NCBI GenBank assembly: GCA_012103455.1
Contig: WLWT01000003.1
Location: forward strand, 868,001 to 932,000
Length of the DNA: 64,000 nt
Direction of reading: 5' to 3'
Source: Gammaproteobacteria bacterium
GTDB taxonomy: Bacteria; Pseudomonadota; Gammaproteobacteria; HK1
Part shown: piece after piece, positions 9,048 to 16,645 of the stretch
Numbering within the stretch: position 1 is the stretch's first letter
Layout of the letters: every line of letters begins with the position of its first letter
Notes under the pieces: generated by a model
Told to the model about the DNA's origin: nothing
Databases searched by the model: none
The model's input: the letters and a program-made list of their open reading frames with translations, nothing else
Made by a program: the position numbers and the translations under genes

Positions 9048-9069
9048 GCAAAGCATTCAATGAACTCTA

Positions 9070-9211
9070 GGGCGCCTCTGAAAATAGTCATTTTTTTCGT
9101 GAGTGCAAGGAAGTACCGCGCGCAGAACCGCAGTGTATAGAGGTGATACCTGAGGATTCGAGCACGGAGCTGATGCCGCAATCGCGGAAAAGTGCATTTT
9201 TAGAGATGCCC
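9070..9211 (-). mobile_element. MITE-like element, copy 2 (between crp and trpC)
   Basis: A 142 bp copy in the reverse orientation relative to copy 1. It begins GGGCGCCTCTGAAAATAG and ends ATTTTTAGAGATGCCC. The flanks TCTA and TCCA match at three of four bases. The right terminus overlaps the last codons of trpC: read on the minus strand, its GGGCATCTCTAA supplies Gly-His-Leu-stop. It therefore sits exactly in the gap between the convergent crp and trpC genes and forms the present 3' end of trpC. Confidence 0.85.
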
Positions 9212-10015
9212 TCCAAAGAGTTCATTGAGCCGCTCACCTGGGTGAGCGGCCCGCATGAAAGCCTCTCCCACGAGGAAACCATAAACACCCGCGGCCAGCA
9301 TTCGTTCAACGTCTGCACGGGTGTGAATGCCGCTTTCGGTGATAACGGTGGTGTTCTGCGGGACACCGGCCAGAAGATTGAGAGTGGTCTCCAGGCGCGT
9401 GTCGAAAGTGCGCAGGTTCCGGTTGTTGATGCCGAGCAGCCGTGGCGATAAGGCTAAGGCGCGATTGAGTTCGCCGGCATCGTGGATTTCGACCAGAACA
9501 TCCATACCTAGATGCGCCGCTAGCGCGCTGAGTTCTGCCAGTTGCGTATCCTCCAACGCGGCCACTATCAGCAAAATGCAATCCGCGCCCATCACCCGTG
9601 CCTCGTAGACTTGGTAGGGATCGACGAGAAAGTCTTTGCGGATGATGGGTAAAGCGCAGGCCGCGCGCGCTTGCACTAGATGTTCAGGGGCGCCCTGAAA
9701 AAACTGCCGATCCGTGAGTACCGACAGGGCGCTCGCGTGACCCGATGCGTAGCTGGCAGCGATATCCGCAGGCCTGAAGTCCGGCCGTATCACTCCTTTA
9801 CTAGGCGAGGTTTTTTTGATCTCTGCGATGACAGCCGGGACACGCTGCATCACTCTTGCCTCCAGGGCGGCGGCGAAGCCGCGCGGCGGCGGCGGCGCGT
9901 CCATGGCTTGTTCGCGTAGTGCTTCGAGTGGCCATTGTTGTTTGCTCTGGTCTATTTCCCACGCTTTGTGGCGCAGGATCCGCTGGAGAATGTCGGCCGG
10001 CTCGTCCTTATTCAT
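9200..10015 (-). CDS. trpC: Indole-3-glycerol phosphate synthase
   Basis: A 271-residue (beta/alpha)8 enzyme that closes carboxyphenylamino-deoxyribulose phosphate to indole-3-glycerol phosphate in tryptophan synthesis. The active-site blocks are present: AEIKKTSPSKG (catalytic Lys), IIRKDFLVDPYQ (Lys), VLVEIHD (Glu), GINNRNLRTF and ITESGI. The start is taken at the ATG at 10015 (MNKDEPADIL), which overlaps the trpD stop by eight bases; the frame is open further upstream only inside trpD. The last residues GGHL and the stop codon come from the terminal repeat of a MITE, so the native C-terminus has been replaced by two or three foreign codons. Catalytic parts are untouched. Confidence 0.95.
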   Translation of the reverse strand: MNKDEPADILQRILRHKAWEIDQSKQQWPLEALREQAMDAPPPPRGFAAALEARVMQRVPAVIAEIKKTSPSKGVIRPDFRPADIAASYASGHASALSVLTDRQFFQGAPEHLVQARAACALPIIRKDFLVDPYQVYEARVMGADCILLIVAALEDTQLAELSALAAHLGMDVLVEIHDAGELNRALALSPRLLGINNRNLRTFDTRLETTLNLLAGVPQNTTVITESGIHTRADVERMLAAGVYGFLVGEAFMRAAHPGERLNELFGGHL

Positions 10016-11054
10016 CGGCACTTGCCAGCGCTTGGGAGAAGGTAACAAGGGCGCGCATGCGAGCGAGCGCTTGGCCGGATGCAATGGTGTTTTTGGCCAG
10101 CGTGATCCCGTTGGCGATGGAGTCAGCCAGTCCGGCCACGTAGAGCGCCGCACCTGCGTTGAAAACGGCGATATCGAATGCCGGGCCTGGCTTGTTCTCC
10201 AAAACACCGATCACCATGGCGAGGCTTTCCGCGGCTGAATTCACCTGTATGGCCTCAAGTGGGCTTGACTCGAAACCGAACTGTTCCGGGGTGAGGCGGT
10301 AGGTGGTGACGTCGCCATCTACAAGCTCGGCCACACTGGTGGGAGCGCCTGCGCTGATCTCATCTAGACCATCGTCCGAATGCACGACCAAAACATGATT
10401 GGATCCGAGTTGCTGCAGAACCAGCGCTACAGGTTTTACCCATTTCTTGGCGAATACACCTAATAGTTGATTGGGCGCGCCCGCGGGGTTGGTTAGCGGC
10501 CCTAAAAGGTTGAATACAGTGCGCACCGCCATCTCTTTGCGTGGACCGATAGCATGGCGCATGGCGCCATGGTGATGCGGCGCGAACATGAATCCGATGC
10601 CCACTTCTTCCACGCAGCGTTTGATCTGCGCCGGTGTCAAACTGATGTTGATGCCGGCCGCCTCCAGTAAATCGGCAGCCCCCGAGGTGGATGACACGCT
10701 GCGGTTGCCATGCTTGGCCACTTGGCCGCCGGCTGCAGCGACGACAAATGCCGCGGTGGTTGAGATATTGAAGGTGCCGGTGGCATCGCCACCGGTGCCT
10801 ACTATGTCCACCACATGAGCGCCACTGACTTCTACCCTGGTAGCCAGTTCGCGCATGACACTGGCGGCCGCCGCGATCTCATCGACAGTCTCGCCTTTCA
10901 TCCGCAGGCCGATTAAGAATCCACCTATCTGCGCTTGGGTTGCCTCACCGCTCATAACGATGTGCATCGCTTGGCGCATCTGTTGCGCGCTCAGCGAACG
11001 GCCTTCGGTGACGGTGCGTATGGCATGTTGCATGTCCATGAAGGCTTTCCTCAA
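10008..11054 (-). CDS. trpD: Anthranilate phosphoribosyltransferase
   Basis: A 348-residue enzyme that joins anthranilate to PRPP, the second step of tryptophan synthesis. The PRPP-binding KHGNRSVSSTSGAADLLEA motif and the GTGGDATGTFNIST glycine-rich loop are intact, as is the anthranilate-side NLLGPLTNPAG segment and the acidic VVHSDDGLDEIS site. It begins with ATG at 11054, overlapping the trpG end by four bases, and ends inside the start of trpC, so trpE-G-D-C are one translationally coupled minus-strand operon. Length is normal for the family. Confidence 0.95.
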   Translation of the reverse strand: MRKAFMDMQHAIRTVTEGRSLSAQQMRQAMHIVMSGEATQAQIGGFLIGLRMKGETVDEIAAAASVMRELATRVEVSGAHVVDIVGTGGDATGTFNISTTAAFVVAAAGGQVAKHGNRSVSSTSGAADLLEAAGINISLTPAQIKRCVEEVGIGFMFAPHHHGAMRHAIGPRKEMAVRTVFNLLGPLTNPAGAPNQLLGVFAKKWVKPVALVLQQLGSNHVLVVHSDDGLDEISAGAPTSVAELVDGDVTTYRLTPEQFGFESSPLEAIQVNSAAESLAMVIGVLENKPGPAFDIAVFNAGAALYVAGLADSIANGITLAKNTIASGQALARMRALVTFSQALASADE

Positions 11055-11653
11055 CTCGGTTGGCGGCGGCGCACGCTAGTCAGGAAGTTATCGAGCAGGG
11101 CGTGTCCGTGCTCGGTCATGATCGACTCGGGATGAAATTGCACTCCCTCGATCGGCAGCCCACGGTGCCTGATGCCCATTATCTCTTGCCGCTTACCCGC
11201 TTCGCCTTCGATCCACGCGGAGAGTTCGAAGCAAGATGGCAGGGACTCGTGTTCTATCACTAGTGAATGATAGCGGGTGCAACGGTAGGTGCCCGGTAAG
11301 CTTTGAAACACGCCATGGCCATCGTTGGTGACTTGCGACGTTTTGCCATGCATGACCGTTTGCGCCTGCACTATACGTGCACCGAATGCCTGGCCTATAC
11401 ATTGGTGTCCCAAACACACGCCTAAAATGGGTAGGATGCCTGCGAGTTGCTCGACCAAGTTCAAACAGATCCCCGCTTCATTCGGTGTACACGGACCCGG
11501 CGAGAGTACGATAGCATCGGCGCCTAATGCGATTATCTCGTCCATTGCTACTACATCGTTACGCCAGGTAGTGACTCGGGCTCCCAGTTCACCCAGGTAT
11601 TGGACCAGGTTGTAGGTGAAGGAGTCGTAGTTGTCGATCATCAATACGTGCAC
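11051..11653 (-). CDS. trpG: Anthranilate synthase glutamine amidotransferase subunit
   Basis: A 200-residue class I glutamine amidotransferase that feeds ammonia to TrpE. The nucleophile elbow is GVCLGHQCIGQAFGA (Cys near residue 80), the oxyanion loop is VLSPGPCTPNEAG, and the His-Glu pair is in GVQFHPESIMTEHG near the C-terminus. The protein starts MHVLMIDNYDSFTYNLVQYLGELGA, the standard opening of TrpG/PabA. It lies 21 bases after trpE and overlaps trpD by four bases. In some gammaproteobacteria the same subunit also serves PabB; this cannot be decided here. Confidence 0.95.
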   Translation of the reverse strand: MHVLMIDNYDSFTYNLVQYLGELGARVTTWRNDVVAMDEIIALGADAIVLSPGPCTPNEAGICLNLVEQLAGILPILGVCLGHQCIGQAFGARIVQAQTVMHGKTSQVTNDGHGVFQSLPGTYRCTRYHSLVIEHESLPSCFELSAWIEGEAGKRQEIMGIRHRGLPIEGVQFHPESIMTEHGHALLDNFLTSVRRRQPS

Positions 11654-11674
11654 GGCGGTGTCCTCATCGATATC

Positions 11675-13150
11675 TCAGCGCAAGCCCTTGCTGGCGGCCT
11701 CGACGGCACGAATGAGCGCGCGGCTCTTGGCCATGGTTTCCTCCCATTCTGTGGCCGGATCCGAATCGGCGACGATACCGGCCCCGGCTTGAACGAATAC
11801 CGCACCGTCTTTTACCACTGCGGTGCGTATGGCGATGGCGGTGTCCATGCCGCCATCGAAGCTTATGTAGCCAACAGCACCTGAGTAGACGCCGCGTTTG
11901 GTGACCTCGAGTTCGTCCAGGATCTCCAGCGCCCGTATCTTGGGCGCGCCGCTGAGCGTACCGGCGGGGAAGGTAGCCGCCAGTGCATCCATGACACTCA
12001 TGGATGGGGCTAGCTGACCGTGTACGTTCGACACGATATGCATGACATGGGAGTAGTATTCGACGGCGAATTGCTCCGTAACCTCCACCGTGCCTATCTG
12101 CGCCACGCGGCCTATATCATTGCGGCCCAGATCGATCAGCATCAGGTGTTCCGCGCGCTCTTTAGGATCGGCCAGCAACTCCTGCTCGAGGACTTGGTCC
12201 GCTTTCGCGTCAGCGCCGCGTGGGCGCGTGCCTGCCAGCGGCCGTAGCGTAATTTTGCCGTTCTCCACCTGAGTTAGGATCTCCGGCGATGAACCCACCA
12301 CCTGGAAGCCGCCCAGATCCAGATAGAACATGTAAGGCGACGGATTGAGACCTCTTAGCGCCCGGTAGAAGTCTAGTGGATCACCGTCGAACGGTGCCGT
12401 GAGCCGCTGGGAAAGGACGATCTGCATGGCGTCGCCATTGACGATGTACTGTTTGCAGCGGCGCACCGCTTGTTCGAATTCTTCGCGTCCGAATCCGGAG
12501 ACGAAGTCGTCTTCGCCCACTACGCAGCGCGACCGCGGCCGATCGGCCGGTAAAGTGGCGGAGCGTAACAGACCGGCCAACTCTTCAATACGGGCGTTGG
12601 CGCTGGCCCACGCATGGTCTGTGCCGGGAATGGCGTGGACAACGATGTACAGACGTCCACGCACGTTGTCGAATACCAGCAGTTGGTCGGAGACCATCAG
12701 TAAGATATCCGGTACGTTCAGTTCGTCAGGATGGGGATTAGCGCCCAATCGAGGTTCTACATAGCGGACTGTGTCATACCCGAAATAGCCGACCAAGCCT
12801 CCGGTAAACCGGGGTAACACCGGCACCGGCGCTGCTTTGATCGCGGCCAAGTACTCGCTTAACCACTGTAGGGGATTGCGGGCTTGGTGATGCTGCGTGA
12901 CAGTGCCGTTTTCGCACACCTCGATGGTCTGTTCGGTGATCCGGATAATGCTGCTCGCTTGTAGCCCTATCATCGAATAGCGGCCGCTTTTCTCGCCGCC
13001 AGTGACCGATTCCAGCAAGTAGCTATAGGGGACCCCGGCAAGCTTCAAGTACGTGCTTAAGGGGGTGTCCAGATCGGCTAACACCTCCCGCACCAGGGCA
13101 ATGCGGGTAAAGCCCTGGGCGGCCAGGGCCTCGAATTCCTGAAGAGTCAT
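11675..13150 (-). CDS. trpE: Anthranilate synthase component I
   Basis: A 491-residue chorismate-using enzyme. The N-terminal lobe includes the LLESVTGGEKSGRYSMIG segment that forms the tryptophan feedback site. The catalytic C-terminal lobe carries GDAMQIVLSQR, PSPYMFYLDLGGFQVVGSSPE, the RPLAGTRPRGA loop, ERAEHLMLIDLGRNDIGRV and the FPAGTLSGAPKIRALEI block, all characteristic of chorismate-utilising enzymes. It opens the trpEGDC operon. I see no Trp-rich leader peptide or attenuator in the 320 bases upstream. The upstream neighbour in related genomes, gph, is reduced to a remnant here. Confidence 0.95.
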   Translation of the reverse strand: MTLQEFEALAAQGFTRIALVREVLADLDTPLSTYLKLAGVPYSYLLESVTGGEKSGRYSMIGLQASSIIRITEQTIEVCENGTVTQHHQARNPLQWLSEYLAAIKAAPVPVLPRFTGGLVGYFGYDTVRYVEPRLGANPHPDELNVPDILLMVSDQLLVFDNVRGRLYIVVHAIPGTDHAWASANARIEELAGLLRSATLPADRPRSRCVVGEDDFVSGFGREEFEQAVRRCKQYIVNGDAMQIVLSQRLTAPFDGDPLDFYRALRGLNPSPYMFYLDLGGFQVVGSSPEILTQVENGKITLRPLAGTRPRGADAKADQVLEQELLADPKERAEHLMLIDLGRNDIGRVAQIGTVEVTEQFAVEYYSHVMHIVSNVHGQLAPSMSVMDALAATFPAGTLSGAPKIRALEILDELEVTKRGVYSGAVGYISFDGGMDTAIAIRTAVVKDGAVFVQAGAGIVADSDPATEWEETMAKSRALIRAVEAASKGLR

Positions 13151-13283
13151 GGGTTCGCAACCTGTGGAGCAAGAAAGAACGAGTGATTAAAGCCGTCCTG
13201 CGATTGCCGGTTCTGCGTCAGTTCAGCCTGGCCATCGCCAAGAATATGCAGGCCAAGGGCACCAGGGACATGTTTTGCTCATG

Positions 13284-13379
13284 TCAATGCGCACTCATCA
13301 GTAGGGAAGGCAGCGTTACCAGGGTGTCTATCAGCGCATCCGGATGTGCCGCTGACAGGTCATGACCCTGATTATAACC
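13284..13379 (-). pseudogene. gph: Remnant of phosphoglycolate phosphatase gene (last 31 codons)
   Basis: Read on the minus strand, this stretch encodes GYNQGHDLSAAHPD followed by ALIDTLVTLPSLL and ends with a stop. That is the C-terminal signature of the HAD-family phosphatase Gph (GYN-G-x-x-P-D-x-x-I-D-x-L). A TAA lies directly before the first codon, and the HAD catalytic motifs are absent between here and rpe. The position between rpe and trpE is exactly where gph sits in many gammaproteobacteria, which supports the assignment. The remaining intergenic DNA (13380-13469 and 13151-13283) shows no other gene. Confidence 0.72.
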
Positions 13380-13469
13380 TTATGTAACGCGCACTGCCGC
13401 ACCTCCGCGGCCGCTCTTGCCGCTTTGATGTCGTTAAAAGAAGGCGAGATCGCAAAGGAGTTAGCGCAT

Positions 13470-14159
13470 CTACAGGATCAAGCTGCTTGAGTCTAGGCTG
13501 GCTAGCTTGTGCCGCAGCGTGCCGATGGCGGCGCTATAGTCATCGCTGCCGAAGATCGCCGATCCCGCCACGAAAGTATCGGCGCCGGCGCGCGCCGCCT
13601 CCGCGATGTTGCCGGCGTCAATGCCACCGTCCACTGCTAGATGGATGGCGCGTCCTGAGCGGGCTATCCGCTCTTTAGTCTGGCGCAATTTGGTAAGCGT
13701 CTGCGGGAGGAACGCTTGGCCGCCATAGCCCGGATTTACGGACATGATCAACACCGTTTCCAAGCGATCCAAGGTGTGGTCCAGCCATGTCAGCGGTGTC
13801 GCCGGATTAAAGACCAACCCTGGATGGCAGCCCCGGTCATGGATTAGGGTGAGGGATCGGTCCACATGTAGGGATGCTTCGGGATGGAAAGTGATGTAAG
13901 TCGCCCCCGCGTCGGCGAATGCCTCGATGAGCGGATCCACAGGCGTTGCCATGAGATGCACGTCGATGGGTGGGGTTATCCCGTATTCGCGTAACGCTTG
14001 GCACACCATGGGGCCAAAACTCAAGTTGGGGACATAATGATTGTCCATCACGTCGAAATGAATGAGATCTGCGCCAGCCTCAATGACTGCATCCACTTCC
14101 TCGCCTAACCGGGCAAAGTCGGCTGCGAGTATGGAAGGGGCAATGCGGAATTGATTCAC
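13470..14159 (-). CDS. rpe: Ribulose-phosphate 3-epimerase
   Basis: A TIM-barrel enzyme interconverting ribulose 5-phosphate and xylulose 5-phosphate in the pentose phosphate or Calvin cycle. The motifs are VNQFRIAPSILAADFARLGEEV, LIHFDVMDNHYVPNLSFGP (metal His and Asp), VHLMATPVDP, ITFHPEAS, MSVNPGYGGQAF and LAVDGGID. The start is placed at a GTG at 14159 because GAGAG lies eight bases upstream and homologues begin here. An alternative GTG at 14192 would add 11 non-conserved residues. The gph gene that normally follows has been lost except for its 3' end. Confidence 0.93.
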   Translation of the reverse strand: MNQFRIAPSILAADFARLGEEVDAVIEAGADLIHFDVMDNHYVPNLSFGPMVCQALREYGITPPIDVHLMATPVDPLIEAFADAGATYITFHPEASLHVDRSLTLIHDRGCHPGLVFNPATPLTWLDHTLDRLETVLIMSVNPGYGGQAFLPQTLTKLRQTKERIARSGRAIHLAVDGGIDAGNIAEAARAGADTFVAGSAIFGSDDYSAAIGTLRHKLASLDSSSLIL

Positions 14160-14509
14160 GGCGTTGGCTCTCACGGTTGCTGCGGATCGCACTGTAGCAG
14201 CTTAAGTACAGGCGCACCTGTGCGTTCAAAATTTTTGACACTTTGTAGCGCTTTATGCACATTAGCAGCAAGCGCACAATAATTGGACTGACGGTCTTGA
14301 CAATTTTGTTCTAGCTTGCCCCGACAGTCAGTAACTGCATGAAATACAACACTTAGTTGTAAATATTCAAAGATCGTAGGATCAGACCATGAGCCCGCGA
14401 AATAGCGCCTATCCTGGATTTTTTACAAAGTTATCCACAACGTTGTCCACGGTCTTCGTGGATGAATAGCCCTTTGTGGATGAATAGCCGCTGTAGATGA
14501 ATAGCCGTT
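14160..14509. other. Intergenic region between rpe and the sulfotransferase gene
   Basis: About 320-350 bp between divergent genes with no convincing gene. It is locally AT-rich (14210-14430). It contains one exact DnaA-box consensus, TTATCCACA at 14431-14439, with a weaker TTGTCCACG a few bases later, and then a three-unit tandem repeat reaching the next gene. It must hold the promoters for both genes, but I cannot place them with confidence. Confidence 0.5.
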
Positions 14510-14510
14510 G
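14459..14510. repeat. Three tandem units of 17-18 bp upstream of the sulfotransferase gene
   Basis: The core TGGATGAATAGCC occurs at 14459 and 14477 and, with one change (TAGATGAATAGCC), at 14494. Spacings are 18 and 17 bp. The third unit runs into the annotated GTG start at 14510, so the repeat occupies the likely leader of the gene. Confidence 0.85.
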
Positions 14511-16354
14511 TGTTTCCGCTAGAGCCCAGCGCTGTGAAAAAGAGCAAGCGTAAAGCTCGGCGCCTGCCACCCAAGGCGCTGAAAGCGGTGGAGCGTGGTT
14601 TACGGGCGCTGCAAGCTGGCGATATGGGAACGGCTGAGACAGCCCTTCGCACAGCCGTCAAAATTGCACCGCGCTATGAGGAGGGCTGCTTTCAGTTAGC
14701 GTTGCTGATGGCCCGCACTGGCCGCTTGGATGCTGCCACGCAGCTTGTTCGAGAGACGGTGGGCGGCGGTACCAAGTCTGCCCGCATATGTGCGCTGCAA
14801 ACCCGGTTGCTCACTGAATCGGCGGCATTAGACGAGGCGCTGGAAGCCGCGCTGATGTGGTCGCGGCTGGCTCCCGATGACTCGGAAGCCTTGGTGCAGG
14901 TAGGCCGCCTCCAGCTACGGTGCGGGGATTACAATGCGGCGGCGGCGGCGTTTGGCTCGGCTCTAGATAAGAATCCCGGATGGCTTGACGGTCACTTTGA
15001 GCATGCGTTGGCTCTGTTGCAGGCAGGACGGGATGATGAGGTCCGTGCTGTACTGGAGCACGTGCTTGCGGCGCATAGGGGTAACTTGGCTGTAACGGTT
15101 AATGTCAGTGTCACCTACCGCCTTTTGGGCGATGTAGAAAGAGCGATGGCGATCATCAAGCACGCCGAGACGCTGGCGCCCGATGATGTGGATGTTCTGC
15201 AAAATCTCGGTTTGTCTTACATGGACACCGGCGATATTGACAAAGCGGAGGTTAGCTTCGAAAAAGCGCTCGTTGAAAAACCGTCCGATGCAGGAATTTG
15301 GTACAACCGGGTTAGGGTGCGGCGCTTTTCGGCCGGTGATGAGGACATCGTGGAAGCACTGGAGCGGGCGGTGATGATGCCTGGGCGGGCCCCCTTGGAG
15401 CAGGCGACCGCTGAGTTCGCTCTGGGAAAAGTGCTGAATGACTTAGGCCACTATGAAAAAGCGTTTGCCCGTTTTGGTGCTGGTAACCGCCTGCGCGCGC
15501 AGTTGTCGAAGTACGATCCACAAGCGGCGGTGGAACGGGCCCGCCGCATCATGGACACCTGGCCGGATGCTGTGGAAGTCGGCGCTATGGCGAACCCCAC
15601 TACTCAAGTCCCCACTTTTCAGGCCCCCACTTTGGTATTGATTGTCGGTATGCCGCGATCGGGTACCACGTTGGTCGAACAGATCTTGTCGCGCCATCCG
15701 GCGATTCACGCCGCTGGTGAGCAACGGCAGCTTCCGTCGCTTATTCAGCAGTTGCAGCGCCTGCAGGAAGGGGAGTACCCGGAAGTTGCCCGTCTCGTGT
15801 CCGCCGCTCAATGGTGTGAGCTGAGAGGCGAGCAGCAGCGAAAGCTCGCGCGGCGGGCGGGCGGTAAACCGTTGATTACGGACAAGCTACCTACCAATTT
15901 CGAGCATTTGGGCCTGGCGACTCATGTCTATCCGGGTGTGCGGATTATTCATTGCCGGCGCAATGCGATGGATACGTGCTTTGCCAATTACATTCAATTT
16001 TTTACCGAAGGCCATGATTACGCTTACGACTTGCGCCATATCGCCCACTACTATCGGCTTTATCGAGAACTGATGAGCCATTGGGAGCAGACGTTAATCG
16101 CGCCCATGTTGCATGTGGACTATGAGGCGGTGGTCGATGATTTGCCTGCCGAGGCGCGCCGCTTGGTGGATTTCTTAGGGCTCGGCTGGGAGCCGGCTTG
16201 CGCTGAACATACGGGCGCGCGGCGTGCGGTAGCGACGGCTAGCAACTGGCAGGTACGTCAGCCGATCTACCAGGACGCCAAGTACCGGTGGAAGCGTTAC
16301 GGTGCGCTTTTGACGCCGCTTCAGGAAGCTTTGCGAGAGTACGCCGTGAATTGA
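14510..16354 (+). CDS. TPR-repeat sulfotransferase
   Basis: A 614-residue two-domain protein. Residues ~20-340 are tetratricopeptide repeats, for example LQNLGLSYMDTGDIDKAEVSF. The C-terminal domain starts with VGMPRSGTTLVEQIL (~residue 382), the 5'-phosphosulfate loop that binds PAPS. It continues with the HPAIHAAGE segment, ITDKLPTNF, and the 3'-phosphate-binding IIHCRRNAMDTCFANYIQFF. It should transfer sulfate from PAPS to an unknown acceptor, with the TPRs probably holding the substrate. A linker near 15600-15633 repeats the pattern P-T-x-x-x three times. The start is uncertain: GTG at 14510 or a second GTG at 14534 ahead of KKSKRKARRL. Confidence 0.85.
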   Translation: MFPLEPSAVKKSKRKARRLPPKALKAVERGLRALQAGDMGTAETALRTAVKIAPRYEEGCFQLALLMARTGRLDAATQLVRETVGGGTKSARICALQTRLLTESAALDEALEAALMWSRLAPDDSEALVQVGRLQLRCGDYNAAAAAFGSALDKNPGWLDGHFEHALALLQAGRDDEVRAVLEHVLAAHRGNLAVTVNVSVTYRLLGDVERAMAIIKHAETLAPDDVDVLQNLGLSYMDTGDIDKAEVSFEKALVEKPSDAGIWYNRVRVRRFSAGDEDIVEALERAVMMPGRAPLEQATAEFALGKVLNDLGHYEKAFARFGAGNRLRAQLSKYDPQAAVERARRIMDTWPDAVEVGAMANPTTQVPTFQAPTLVLIVGMPRSGTTLVEQILSRHPAIHAAGEQRQLPSLIQQLQRLQEGEYPEVARLVSAAQWCELRGEQQRKLARRAGGKPLITDKLPTNFEHLGLATHVYPGVRIIHCRRNAMDTCFANYIQFFTEGHDYAYDLRHIAHYYRLYRELMSHWEQTLIAPMLHVDYEAVVDDLPAEARRLVDFLGLGWEPACAEHTGARRAVATASNWQVRQPIYQDAKYRWKRYGALLTPLQEALREYAVN

Positions 16355-16382
16355 CTGTTCGGGGTCAGAGGGTTTGTTTAGG

Positions 16383-16522
16383 GGGCATCTCTAAAAATGC
16401 ACTTTTTCCGCGATTGCGGCGTCAGCTCCGTGCTCCAATCCTCAGGTATCACCTATACACTGCGGTTGTGCGCGCGGTGCTTCCTTGCACTCACGAAAAA
16501 ATGACTATTTTTAGAGATGCTC
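16383..16522 (+). mobile_element. MITE-like element, copy 3 (downstream of the sulfotransferase gene)
   Basis: A 140 bp copy in the orientation of copy 1. It begins GGGCATCTCTAAAAATGC and ends ATTTTTAGAGATGCTC, with one changed base in the right tip. The flanks TAGG and TAGA match at three of four bases. It sits 28 bp after the sulfotransferase stop and just before the porin terminator, so it disrupts no gene. Confidence 0.85.
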
Positions 16523-16537
16523 TAGAGAAACTCATGA

Positions 16538-16570
16538 TAAAAAACCCCCGCCTGAAAGGCGAGGGTCTTG
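16538..16570 (-). terminator. Rho-independent terminator of the porin gene
   Basis: On the minus strand CCCTCGCC-TTTC-AGGCGGGGG forms a GC-rich hairpin followed by TTTTTTAT. It lies about 75 bases after the porin stop codon, the expected place for the end of that transcript. Confidence 0.85.
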
Positions 16571-16645
16571 GAGAGGTTTGCTACCTAGAGACACGATACA
16601 TTTATTACCGAATCTTCCTTGGCGAGCTCAGTGCTTCAGTATGCT

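Noticed and set aside
13151..13283. Trp leader peptide and attenuator before trpE
   Set aside because: No short ORF with consecutive Trp codons and no mutually exclusive hairpins with a T-run were seen.
14431..14451. DnaA box TTATCCACA with a second weaker box, as a replication origin
   Set aside because: Only one exact box, no cluster, no dnaA/dnaN/gidA neighbours; single boxes occur by chance and in promoters.
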